DNA from: CAZQVA01 sp964596685 | GTDB lineage: Bacteria > Chlamydiota > Chlamydiia > Chlamydiales > VFKH01 | Length of the DNA: 46,084 bases | Reading direction: 5' to 3' | Assembly (NCBI GenBank): GCA_964596685.1 | Contig: CAZQVA010000017.1 | Location: forward strand, 1 to 46,084 | Part shown: one piece after another, positions 23,621 through 31,956 of the stretch | Numbering within the stretch: the first letter of the stretch is position 1 | How the letters are laid out: each line of letters opens with the position of its first letter | Program-made: the position numbers and the translations under genes | The notes under the pieces: generated by a model | Databases searched by the model: none | What the model saw: only the letters and a program-made list of their open reading frames with translations | What the model was told of the DNA's origin: nothing

Positions 23621-26600
23621 TTATCTTACATTTAAATGCTTATTTGCAAGGCATATATTCTGAATACATGCTAACGCCTCCTCCATTTCCTCATCACGCA
23701 TCCTATAGTGCTTCCTAAATGCTCTATAGTTAAATAACAGTGTATTGCGCACTCCCTGAAATGAGGCGAATATCTGCATGAGCTGGGGGGTGCACTCGAC
23801 TGTTTCTATCCAGCTTTTAGCAAAGAATATCGCTGCTCGCAGAAATTGCTGATATTGAGGCTTTGTATTACGCTTATCACGTGAGCAGTCAAGAAATATC
23901 GCTGTGATAAGATGCGCCATGCCATTACATTTCTCCTCCTCAATTGCCTGACTTTGAAGAAGGCTGAATAGTACGCTCATCGCACCTGTATTATCAGCAT
24001 CGTAAGAGACCAACTCCCTATCGTAAGAGACCAACTCCCTAGCGATCAGCCTGATCTCTTCTTTTTCTGAATCGGTAAAATGCCATCCTGACTCATTTTT
24101 AGCGACAAGGCGTACGAGTTGCGTCTGATAAAACCCTTGCCAAAATTTCTGATAGTAGGGGCCTTCAAATCGCAATTCAGGGCGTTTTGACTCGCATCTT
24201 AACTGTTTGAGAGCTTCACTAAGCGATTGTCCGTCTATAAGTTCTTGCATCAGCTGATAAATTTCACCCCTCAAAGCATCTTTCAATGGCTCATCTAGAA
24301 CACCGAACAGGAATCTAAAGGTTATTAATCCTATGCTCACCTTTTCCTGAGAAGTTTTTTCTGAACAAATGACACTCCATTTTTTCCATTCAGCTAGAAA
24401 AGCATCTACAGAAATTAAGGGAAAAGCATCATAAATTGCTCGCATTGAGATAGTCAAATTATTGGCTATCATCATTAAATTAGCCTCATGATGTAGGGTG
24501 CCTAGGCTAGGTTTGCTCCTCATACGACGACAATGTTCAGCAATCGTCTCATTTACATACCCTTGAAGTGGGTGTGGGTAATATCCACCTTTAGCAAGTG
24601 TACCAATTTCCAACTCGAGACCACGCTGACATAAGAGGCCCACCTTTTCTTGTGGATTTGTCCAATGAGAGGCTTCCATTTTGCTCAGTAAAAGGGGTAA
24701 GCATTTACTCAAACAACTGAATAGTTGACCAAAAGTATTCAAACTCGCTTTAAGTGTCCTTATCTGCTGCTCATCTAATTTTACACTGGCATCTAAACGC
24801 CAATAGTAGTCAAAAAAATGATGGAGGTGTTCTATATCTTTTACTGCTTCTTCAAGAGAGGTCCAAAACTTCTCACTAATCGCTGTGGCTAGTATTAATT
24901 TTGTTTCAAATTGTAGTATTTTCTTATAAATTTCTAGGGCAAAAACATGCAAAAAATTAATACGCGCTTGTGAGGAATTGAAGAGTGCGCTACTTATAAT
25001 TGTTTGCCCTTTTCGTAAAATAGCTTCTACGAATCGTTGCGCATCTTTTTCTCGATCATTCGCGGTGATGATTCTTCGCACATCTTCCAGCAATTCATCA
25101 TCAAGCTCTTCTGGATCGGATACGTTGATAAAATCTATGAATCTATTCAGAAACAACGTTGAACCACTAGAAAAACGTTGTTGCAACCTCCATACTTTCT
25201 GAAATGTTTCTGGTGGATTTTCTTCACAGGCCATCACCCCCTCATCGCACTTAATGAGATTATTGATGCCTTTTTCCATAAAATTTTTAGGAAGCTTATT
25301 CATTCCCTCTTGATTTTCAAGAAGATAGTGCAAAAGGAAATGCGCAAGCCGATTTTGGCCTGTGACCAAGGTAGCTACCTCTGTCCATGCTGTCCACAAT
25401 TTCCATCGCAAAAGGGGGCCACCGAACAAATTAAGAGTTTCATTAATCGCCCTATATAAGTGCTGATCCAATAATTTCGTGTCTGAAAATGCCTTTGATG
25501 CAGTACTTTCACGCAAACCATTGATATGCTTTATTAATAAGTCATCTTCCAACTCATGAAGAACCCAGCGATATAAAGCCTTGGCAAAATGGGTGCACCC
25601 TTGCTGCGAACTAATTGGATGATTGGCTGGATGACTCATTAACCCAATCCATCGAAAATAAACATCAAGCATGCAACCGGCTTGCGAAGGCTTTTGAGGC
25701 AAAGCTCTCATCATCATTTCCACACTTTGCTGTGCACTCTTATCAGGTGTAATTTCCGCAAGTGCCTCAACAGCCATCTTGTGAAAAGCCTCAAAGGAGT
25801 CACTTTTTTGCATCAGTAAATGACACGCTGCATTGAATCGATCCGTCGTATGAGATGACTTTAGGTTAGATTTGCAAAAATCTATTTTTAACTTGACGCA
25901 TTCAGGGTCATTAAGCAATAAATGTCCTACAACTCCTTGCGGCAAGGAAGAGGGCATAAAAAAGATCAGATTAAATAAGCTTTGGGTAAAAGGCTGCTGC
26001 ACATCCCACGCATATTTATGCCAAGGGTGCCTTGTTGCGACGATCCGATGCTGGGTAATGGCAAAAGCCCACCCCATTTGCTCACACACGGCGCGCCTCT
26101 GCTCCGCATGCTCACCAACATATCCTTGTAGAGTCTTCTCTAACTTCTTAAATCGTTTTTCATTCTCAGTATCGATGGGATGTGCTTCAATTTCTTGTAA
26201 TCCATCTTGAATAATGCTGTCTAAAACGCCATGAAACGCTGGTATAAGCTCAGGTACTACTTCCTGAACTTGCTCAATCATCGCTTCAATCATCTTTGTG
26301 CAACTTGATGGTGCAAGCGTTTTAGCGATCAATTCTTGATAATGCATATTTTCGACATGCAGAAGCAGGAATTCGGCGATTAACTTTTCAGAACGGAGTG
26401 CGGCCCATCGTCTGATTAATGTATCGGCAATAGGCTGACAGGAACAAGCCTTGAGCTGCTCTGTTAAACGATTTGCGCTCAAACGCTGCAATACTTCATT
26501 GATGGCGGGCTTCGTCAGCAGCGATAAAAGATCATCCTCGCCGAGTGTCCCCATCTGGCCTGCCCCGATGATCTGATCAAGTGAGACATGTAAACGTGTA

Positions 26601-28201
26601 TCATGAAGAGCTAATTGAAAAAGAAACGGCCAATTGGGATGGGCACTTTTTTGTAGCGACAGAAAAGTCTCGCCGATATTTTCTAAATGCTCTTGTAATT
26701 CCTCTACTGTAAATTGCTTTTGCAAAACTTCGGCGGCAAAAGTTACATCTTTGGCTGTTAAAAGTGTTTCCAAATAACGAATTTTGAGACGTTGTGGATG
26801 GAGAGCCTGGGGCGAACCTTTTGTAATCTTTTTCCTTTCAGAGGCAACTTGCATACCGAGCAGTTTTTTTATCGCATTCCTATCCCCTTCACTCGTAAAG
26901 AGAGCGATCAAAGGTTCCCAGATCTCTGGATTGCCTTTAGGATGCCCACAAACCCATTCATAAAGATCGAGCAGCCATGTTAAAAGTTCTGTACGCTGCT
27001 CTTGTGTGAGATGACGCATGCGAGAAAGAGTTGCATGAGGCTTGCCGTTTTCTTTTATTTTAAGGAGTTGAAAATTAAAAAATTCTTTTGTTGATGGCTC
27101 AAGGAGTTGGAGTTCTTTATCGACATCTATATGGCATCTTGCAAGAGCTAGAGTAAATGGTAGGGACGAGTTCTCTCTTAATTCCTTTGAAAAACACCCA
27201 GAAAAGGCAAGTTTAAAGAGTGTTCCCTCTTTGAGAAGCTGGCAGGACTCAACCTCTTCGGCCCATTCCACTAACTCATCACTTTCAAGGCGATGGAGAT
27301 CGAAAACATTTTTAAACAATTGCTTGGCTGTTTCTTTGCTAAGAAATAATTTTAAAACCTCCTCTGCTTTAATTTGAAAACAGCGCTGCGAACAGGTTTT
27401 TGTGACATTGCGGACAGCTTGATTCAAACGCGCAAGTCCCTCTTTGCTTTGCTTACTGAGCGTGCGTCGCGCCAGCCACCATTGACGTTGTGATCCCAAA
27501 TCTAAGGAGAAAAGCGCATTCTTTATTTCCTCTCTCCAATCGTTCCAACGATTCACAAGAATCATCTCAATGGCATGATTCACCACTGAAACCGCCCACT
27601 CGTTATCGACTTGTAAACCATCTAAAGGACTAACAGCCTCTAATGAACGATATTCTGGCGGTACGACATGCGATGTATTTTTGATCTGTTCGGCTAAAGA
27701 GGGAGTCAACAACTGGAAGACATATGGCTCGAGGCGGAAAGTCACCTCACCTTTTGCACCACGTATTGTCAAGAGATCATCATGTAATGTGCAATGTTTA
27801 TTGATCATCTCTTCAAGCTGGCCTACCACTTCAAGAGCAGAACAGCGAGCGCTCTTATTCTTGCTAACCAATAATTTTGATAAAATATTCAGCAGAGCAA
27901 ATGTGACAAACTCTCCCCTTTGCTTCACTTGACGTTTAATCAACGGTATCAGACTCTTCGCTAGAGTGGGACATAATGGCTCTAAAATAGATATAAGAAC
28001 CCTTACATCCTCTTCTTGGCTCCCTGGATGTATAATTCTCAGTGTGGGAAGATCTTTGTCCTCTTTTTCAAGAAGAAATATGTCGCCAGTCGCACAAAAT
28101 ATTTCGAGCATTTCACTCATTGATCCATGAAAATAAAGGGTCAATGGACTATCTACCCATGAGGTAGGGTGAGATGGCATCGATGAGGAAATGGAAGTCA
28201 T
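23621..28201 (-). CDS. Giant helical protein of unknown function (1526 residues)
   Basis: No family recognised. The sequence is soluble and almost entirely helix-forming, with many Leu/Glu/Lys-rich segments and recurring short Trp-containing stretches, which points to a long alpha-solenoid. It has no signal peptide, membrane helix or obvious catalytic motif. The first ~110 residues have a beta-rich look (PLTLYFHGS, DIFLLEKEDKDLPTLRIIHPG) distinct from the rest. Its size and style resemble the 1591-residue protein at 11485-16260, but without that protein's nucleotidyltransferase signature. It is a single-gene unit with its own promoter (28214-28241) and terminator (23511-23540). A seven-residue unit RELVSYD is repeated near the C-terminus. 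Confidence 0.75.
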   Translation of the reverse strand: MTSISSSMPSHPTSWVDSPLTLYFHGSMSEMLEIFCATGDIFLLEKEDKDLPTLRIIHPGSQEEDVRVLISILEPLCPTLAKSLIPLIKRQVKQRGEFVTFALLNILSKLLVSKNKSARCSALEVVGQLEEMINKHCTLHDDLLTIRGAKGEVTFRLEPYVFQLLTPSLAEQIKNTSHVVPPEYRSLEAVSPLDGLQVDNEWAVSVVNHAIEMILVNRWNDWREEIKNALFSLDLGSQRQWWLARRTLSKQSKEGLARLNQAVRNVTKTCSQRCFQIKAEEVLKLFLSKETAKQLFKNVFDLHRLESDELVEWAEEVESCQLLKEGTLFKLAFSGCFSKELRENSSLPFTLALARCHIDVDKELQLLEPSTKEFFNFQLLKIKENGKPHATLSRMRHLTQEQRTELLTWLLDLYEWVCGHPKGNPEIWEPLIALFTSEGDRNAIKKLLGMQVASERKKITKGSPQALHPQRLKIRYLETLLTAKDVTFAAEVLQKQFTVEELQEHLENIGETFLSLQKSAHPNWPFLFQLALHDTRLHVSLDQIIGAGQMGTLGEDDLLSLLTKPAINEVLQRLSANRLTEQLKACSCQPIADTLIRRWAALRSEKLIAEFLLLHVENMHYQELIAKTLAPSSCTKMIEAMIEQVQEVVPELIPAFHGVLDSIIQDGLQEIEAHPIDTENEKRFKKLEKTLQGYVGEHAEQRRAVCEQMGWAFAITQHRIVATRHPWHKYAWDVQQPFTQSLFNLIFFMPSSLPQGVVGHLLLNDPECVKLKIDFCKSNLKSSHTTDRFNAACHLLMQKSDSFEAFHKMAVEALAEITPDKSAQQSVEMMMRALPQKPSQAGCMLDVYFRWIGLMSHPANHPISSQQGCTHFAKALYRWVLHELEDDLLIKHINGLRESTASKAFSDTKLLDQHLYRAINETLNLFGGPLLRWKLWTAWTEVATLVTGQNRLAHFLLHYLLENQEGMNKLPKNFMEKGINNLIKCDEGVMACEENPPETFQKVWRLQQRFSSGSTLFLNRFIDFINVSDPEELDDELLEDVRRIITANDREKDAQRFVEAILRKGQTIISSALFNSSQARINFLHVFALEIYKKILQFETKLILATAISEKFWTSLEEAVKDIEHLHHFFDYYWRLDASVKLDEQQIRTLKASLNTFGQLFSCLSKCLPLLLSKMEASHWTNPQEKVGLLCQRGLELEIGTLAKGGYYPHPLQGYVNETIAEHCRRMRSKPSLGTLHHEANLMMIANNLTISMRAIYDAFPLISVDAFLAEWKKWSVICSEKTSQEKVSIGLITFRFLFGVLDEPLKDALRGEIYQLMQELIDGQSLSEALKQLRCESKRPELRFEGPYYQKFWQGFYQTQLVRLVAKNESGWHFTDSEKEEIRLIARELVSYDRELVSYDADNTGAMSVLFSLLQSQAIEEEKCNGMAHLITAIFLDCSRDKRNTKPQYQQFLRAAIFFAKSWIETVECTPQLMQIFASFQGVRNTLLFNYRAFRKHYRMRDEEMEEALACIQNICLANKHLNVR
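24001..24042 (-). repeat. Two 21-bp tandem units
   Basis: Positions 24001-24021 and 24022-24042 are the same 21 bases except the last. They encode a duplicated SYDRELV heptapeptide in the C-terminal part of the 1526-residue protein, so the frame is kept. Confidence 0.95.
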
Positions 28202-28213
28202 GAAAAGTACCGA

Positions 28214-28241
28214 AATATAAATTGCGTCTAAATAGGTGCAA
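28214..28241 (-). promoter_or_regulatory. Sigma70-like promoter of the 1526-residue protein gene
   Basis: Read on the minus strand: TTGCAC (28241-28236), 16-base spacer, TATATT (28219-28214), 12 bases from the -10 to the ATG at 28201, so the leader would be very short. No Shine-Dalgarno is seen. Confidence 0.55.
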
Positions 28242-28379
28242 TGATTTTAAATAAAAACGACCGTAATATTCAAGTTATTGAAGAGAGGCAAGGATGAAAA
28301 CCTAGGGACTCATATTCTTCTAATACCCGCTCCGGTCTCCATTAATTCTCATTCAAGATAAGGTGTAACAGCATATGCG

Positions 28380-28475
28380 CCCTCTGTGCGCTCTGTGGGC
28401 TCTGTGGTTAAAAAAAAATTAACATAAGTTTTAAATAAAAATATTTACCACAGAGCCCACAGAGCACACAGAGGG
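28380..28475. repeat. Long inverted repeat built from CTCTGTG/CACAGAG units
   Basis: In the 338-bp intergenic region 28202-28539 the arms 28380-28408 and 28447-28475 (29 bases each) are complementary with one mismatch and enclose a 38-base AT-rich loop. Each arm is itself three direct copies of a CTCTGTG(GG/CG) heptamer. It lies downstream of the FAD protein gene, where it could end transcription, but the nested structure suggests a repetitive palindromic element. The rest of the region holds only the promoter listed separately. Confidence 0.85.
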
Positions 28476-28539
28476 GGAAAATAAGGATTTCTTGGAAAGG
28501 TTATCTGGTAAATCCTTAAGAAAAGCTTCCATTCTAGCT

Positions 28540-30030
28540 CTAAATAGTTAAATAACACTTTGAATTACACCCAAGAGAAGCAAGACCGCAAGTCTCTGTA
28601 GAGAGCACAGGAAATCCACCAAAGAGTAGACGATAGGCGAGATGTTCTGCCATGATACGCAAGGAGGGTACAGCAATTGCCCTTGTAAAAGGCGGCTTCA
28701 CCATTGAGCCCACCACCCAAAGGTTATTTAATTTCTGCTGATCTTTATCAATAGGTTGATAATTCTCAGTTTTACAAATTGAGCCATCCAGGTTAGGTGT
28801 CATCAAACCTTTAGAACGCATAGAAACAATTAAGGGCTCTTTAATTTTATCGAGAGTCATTTCTGGTCCTGTACAATTGACAAGGTAATCGCAGGTGATT
28901 GTTTGTTCCGTATAGCGTTTTCGATTAAAAAAAGTCACCTCTAGCCCATCTTGAGTTTGTTTGATACCTTTTAACGAACCTTTGTGCAGAGTAAGAACTC
29001 CCGATTGATGCAGTTTCTTGAAGCTTTCGGCTGACTCTTTTGGCATTCCATGAGTGAGGGAATTTACATAGGACATAAAGCGCGATGCCAACTTTTTGCG
29101 TTCATACTCATTCATGTGAGGCAGCGAGCGAAAGAGAGCTCCTAGTGCATTGCGATAAATACATAAGGTATCAATGCCTAATTCATCAGGGCGTTTCTTG
29201 CGCTCCCCTTGAAAATAATGCATCCAATCAAGCAGTGAAGAAAATTCCTTTTTTGATGGCTCATAAGGAAAAAATTGAATTTGATGAAAGCCACCTTCCT
29301 CGTTGAAGGTTTCGTTTGGAACAAAACAATCCTCCATCTTATCCGCTGTATAGGGAATGAGTGCTGTGCGAGATATCATATGTAGAGAACCTGGAAAATG
29401 GGTCTTTTCCAAATGCACAACTTGATCAATGGCCGTTAAGCCTGTTCCGACCAATAAGATCGAGCGTTTATTTTGATAATTTGCGTTTACGGGATCATGG
29501 CAATAATAAGGCGATTTCAGCATCTCTAAAGAGAGTAGCGGCACAGGGCGCGGTGCGAAATTGCCCATAGCAAGCACAACTTTTTCAGCTCGCCAGCGAT
29601 TATTTGTTCCAAAAAGCAGCCACTGACCCTCTTTTTCTTCGATATCTACGATTGCCTCTTTTTCACAAAGAAGCGCACGCTTATCCCCAACAAAACCTTT
29701 CATTTCCTCAAAAAGATATTGCAAATACCTTCCATAGAGTTTACGAGAGACAAATGTTTCAGATGTAATCGTTGGATCTACCTTTTGAGCCCACTCCAAA
29801 AAATGTCCAGGAAGTTCTGAAAAGGCACTCATCATCCCAGCTGGTACATTGAGAATATGGTGGTCAGAAGGAGTAGCGTAGGCAACACCACAGGCAAAAC
29901 GCTCCCTTTCAACCCAGAGAATAGACAAAGGACGTTGCAACTCATGAGCCTTTTGAAGCAGCCTCCACACAAGGAAGGTTCCCATCGCTCCCCCACCTAC
30001 AACTGCTATATCAAAATGCATCTCATCCAT
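28540..30030 (-). CDS. FAD/NAD(P)-binding protein (YdhS/HpaA-like, FAD-NAD(P)-binding family)
   Basis: 496 residues. N-terminal Rossmann motif FDIAVVGGGAMGTFLVWRLL (GxGxxG with one shift), then WVERERFACGVAYATPSDHHILNVPAG, the characteristic segment of the FAD_NAD(P)-binding (YdhS-type) family, with SILLVGTGLTAIDQVVHLEK as a second nucleotide-binding site and YLVNCTGPE, VVGSMVKPPF near the end. The family consists of flavoproteins of largely unknown substrate. Transcribed away from the FliO-like operon; the two starts are about 115 bases apart. No membrane segment. Confidence 0.8.
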   Translation of the reverse strand: MDEMHFDIAVVGGGAMGTFLVWRLLQKAHELQRPLSILWVERERFACGVAYATPSDHHILNVPAGMMSAFSELPGHFLEWAQKVDPTITSETFVSRKLYGRYLQYLFEEMKGFVGDKRALLCEKEAIVDIEEKEGQWLLFGTNNRWRAEKVVLAMGNFAPRPVPLLSLEMLKSPYYCHDPVNANYQNKRSILLVGTGLTAIDQVVHLEKTHFPGSLHMISRTALIPYTADKMEDCFVPNETFNEEGGFHQIQFFPYEPSKKEFSSLLDWMHYFQGERKKRPDELGIDTLCIYRNALGALFRSLPHMNEYERKKLASRFMSYVNSLTHGMPKESAESFKKLHQSGVLTLHKGSLKGIKQTQDGLEVTFFNRKRYTEQTITCDYLVNCTGPEMTLDKIKEPLIVSMRSKGLMTPNLDGSICKTENYQPIDKDQQKLNNLWVVGSMVKPPFTRAIAVPSLRIMAEHLAYRLLFGGFPVLSTETCGLASLGCNSKCYLTI

Positions 30031-30145
30031 GAGAGGAATGGTAGCTCAAACTACTCCTTCATGCAAGAGCCTTTTGCAAAGAAAATGATTAGAAAACAAT
30101 GGAATAATGGCTTACTCTGGTATAAATTTCGAAGAAAGGTTCCTT

Positions 30146-30580
30146 ATGTTCTATGCTGTAACGGCTTCTACAACACCTATTATCGACACTTCTTCTTTTA
30201 TTCAGACAGCAGCAGACGAGGGAGTCGGGAACTTTTCAGAACAAATTGGCGCCATGTTTGGGGTTTTAGGCATATTGCTTATCGCTGTTTTTACGATTGT
30301 TTGGATGATGAAGTACCTCAGCAATAAGCGTCTTTATCGACAAGCTTCCAACAGTGCTATTAAGGTTGTCGAACGGCGCTCCATGGGCCCTAAAACCACT
30401 ATTTATATTTTAGAAGTATTAGACAAAGTGCTCTGCGTTGCAGAAAATCCCACAGGATGGAGTGTCCTTGCTGAATTTCCAAAAGGTTCTATTCCTCCTG
30501 CAGTCGCTGAAGATTATCGCTCTCCCTCTCTTTTCGATGGGATTATTAAAAAATTCACACTTAAACAGGAAACCTTATAA
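30146..30580 (+). CDS. FliO-like flagellar/type III secretion biogenesis protein
   Basis: 144 residues from ATG 30146, chosen because GAAAGG stands six bases before it; an ATG at 30107 lacks a site. One membrane helix (about 33-54, FGVLGILLIAVFTIVWMMKYL) is followed by a small beta domain IKVVERRSMGPKTTIYILEVLDKVLCVAENPTGWSVLAEF, which is the FliO pattern (R.PLG.K..L.LVEV....L.G....G...L.E); the pattern is described here in parts. FliO assists assembly of the FliPQR export gate. Chlamydiae have flagellar-like export parts without flagella. It starts a four-gene operon, with its stop overlapping the next start (TAATG). Confidence 0.65.
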   Translation: MFYAVTASTTPIIDTSSFIQTAADEGVGNFSEQIGAMFGVLGILLIAVFTIVWMMKYLSNKRLYRQASNSAIKVVERRSMGPKTTIYILEVLDKVLCVAENPTGWSVLAEFPKGSIPPAVAEDYRSPSLFDGIIKKFTLKQETL

Positions 30581-30735
30581 TGCACCTCATTATTGCCATT
30601 CTCGCCCTCTCTTTGACATCATGTGCCCTATATCGCATGCCGGCCCCTGATGAATTTAGCACTGTACCTGTTACCAACAATCCCACTGTAACGCATGATC
30701 CAGGCGATAACCTTGTTCCACAAATCAACCAATAA
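30580..30735 (+). CDS. Small lipoprotein (51 residues)
   Basis: Too short for usual gene finders but well supported: ATG overlaps the previous stop (TAATG at 30578-30582) and the next start follows within seven bases. It has a lipoprotein signal, MHLIIAILALSLTSC, with lipobox LTSC, then a short Pro/Thr/Asn-rich unstructured mature part of about 37 residues ending PQINQ. Position between FliO-like and chaperone-like genes suggests a role at a secretion apparatus or the envelope; otherwise unknown. Confidence 0.75.
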   Translation: MHLIIAILALSLTSCALYRMPAPDEFSTVPVTNNPTVTHDPGDNLVPQINQ

Positions 30736-30741
30736 TTGAAG

Positions 30742-31191
30742 ATGAAACTGAAATTTACGCTTCCCTCACTCCAAGCGGCCTTAGCAAAACATGGTCTTAA
30801 TCCAGAGATCTTGAAAGACACCCAGCAGATCTCATTTATTGTGCGCCATGAACAACTTGAGCTACCGTTTTTCGTCAAACCTTTTCCTGAAACACATTTG
30901 ATTCAAATTGTTGTCTACTTGCCCATTCAATACACTGAAGCCACCGCTTCAGATATTGCAAAAACACTTCATCAAATCAATTGCGATCTTGATCGCCCTG
31001 GCTGGTCCATGACGGATCGCGGCAATTTGATTTTCTATCGCGCCGTAATCGATGGAACAGCTGAGGGTATTGAGGAATCTCTTGTCTTAGAGTATGCATT
31101 GAATCTTCCTGCTGCATGTCATAATTTATTCCCCTTAATTTCTGCTGTTGCAGCAGGCCATAAAACTTTTCAGGAGCTATTTAAAGAATGA
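30742..31191 (+). CDS. Type III secretion chaperone-like (YbjN-fold) protein, CT260/Mcsc-like
   Basis: 149 residues from ATG 30742 (a TTG two codons earlier is also possible). The alternating strands ISFIVRHEQLELPFFVKP, LIQIVVYLPIQY, the helix IAKTLHQINCDLDRPGWSM, then GNLIFYRAVIDG and a C-terminal helix with CHNLFPLISAVAAGHKTF, give the YbjN/class I type III chaperone fold. Directly upstream of a DnaQ-like exonuclease, the same order as CT260-CT261 in C. trachomatis as I recall; CT260 was described as a multi-cargo secretion chaperone (Mcsc). The link is by context and fold, not by alignment. Confidence 0.65.
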   Translation: MKLKFTLPSLQAALAKHGLNPEILKDTQQISFIVRHEQLELPFFVKPFPETHLIQIVVYLPIQYTEATASDIAKTLHQINCDLDRPGWSMTDRGNLIFYRAVIDGTAEGIEESLVLEYALNLPAACHNLFPLISAVAAGHKTFQELFKE

Positions 31192-31889
31192 AGTGGCGCC
31201 CTATTTATTACGACACTGAAACAACGGGCTTATCAGCTGAAAAAGACCGCATTATTGAAATCGCTGCCTTTGATCCCGTGCTGGACAAGACATTTGTCTC
31301 TCTTATTAATCCAGGCTGTCTCATTCCTAAAGAAGCTAGCCAAATCCACCATATCGATGACGCCATGGTGCAAAATGCCCCTTCTTTTAAAGAAGTTGCG
31401 GACCAATTTTGTGAATTTTGCTCTGGAGATATCGTTCTGATTGCTCACAACAACGATGCATTTGACAAGCACTTTTTGCGTTATGAGTTCACACGCATTG
31501 AGCGCACACTTCCTGACTGGCGCTTTTTAGACTCTCTCAAATGGGCGAGAAAATATCGTCCCGACCTGCCGCGCCACAACTTGCAGTTCTTGCGTGAATA
31601 TTTCGGGTTACCTGCCAATCAGGCGCACCGAGCCCTCGATGACGTCATCATCCTCGCCAAGGTTTTTGAATTACTCATTGATGACTTGCCTCTACATCGG
31701 GTCATGGAACTTTTAGAGAAGGGGCCCTCCTCCATCTCGCGCATGCCCTTTGGAAAACACCAAGGCACGCCTATCGAAAAAGTACCCAAAGACTACCTGA
31801 AATGGCTTAGTAAAAGTGGTGCGCTTGATAAACCTGAAAATGCAGCTTTAAAAGCAGCTGTTGAATTGGTTTTAGCATCAAGCAAGTAG
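31188..31889 (+). CDS. dnaQ: DnaQ-like 3'-5' exonuclease (DEDDh), with C-terminal DUF3820-like domain
   Basis: 233 residues. Exo motifs: YYDTETTG (D9, E11), AHNNDAFDKHFL (D93), and HRALDD (H147, D152), the DEDDh set of DNA polymerase III epsilon-type proofreading nucleases. Residues about 193-225 (MPFGKHQGTPIEKVPKDYLKWL) form a small DUF3820-like domain often found fused to DnaQ-type proteins in chlamydiae and elsewhere. Overlaps the chaperone-like gene by four bases (ATGA), so they are translationally coupled. Whether it serves the replicase or repair is not clear. Confidence 0.85.
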   Translation: MKWRPIYYDTETTGLSAEKDRIIEIAAFDPVLDKTFVSLINPGCLIPKEASQIHHIDDAMVQNAPSFKEVADQFCEFCSGDIVLIAHNNDAFDKHFLRYEFTRIERTLPDWRFLDSLKWARKYRPDLPRHNLQFLREYFGLPANQAHRALDDVIILAKVFELLIDDLPLHRVMELLEKGPSSISRMPFGKHQGTPIEKVPKDYLKWLSKSGALDKPENAALKAAVELVLASSK

Positions 31890-31956
31890 GTATCCTGAAA
31901 TTTCTTTACCATCAGCACACAGATATGATATGAAGGAATTTAAAAAGGATATTCTT

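Noticed and set aside
23980..24060. CRISPR-like array
   Set aside because: Only two 21-bp copies without spacers, within a coding region; simple tandem duplication. No CRISPR array was seen anywhere in the window.
27900..28150. BTB/POZ-like domain at the N-terminus of the 1526-residue protein
   Set aside because: A beta-rich start and LYFHGS wording are suggestive, but the BTB landmarks (aHk.vLa..S.yF, fl.yiYtg) are absent.
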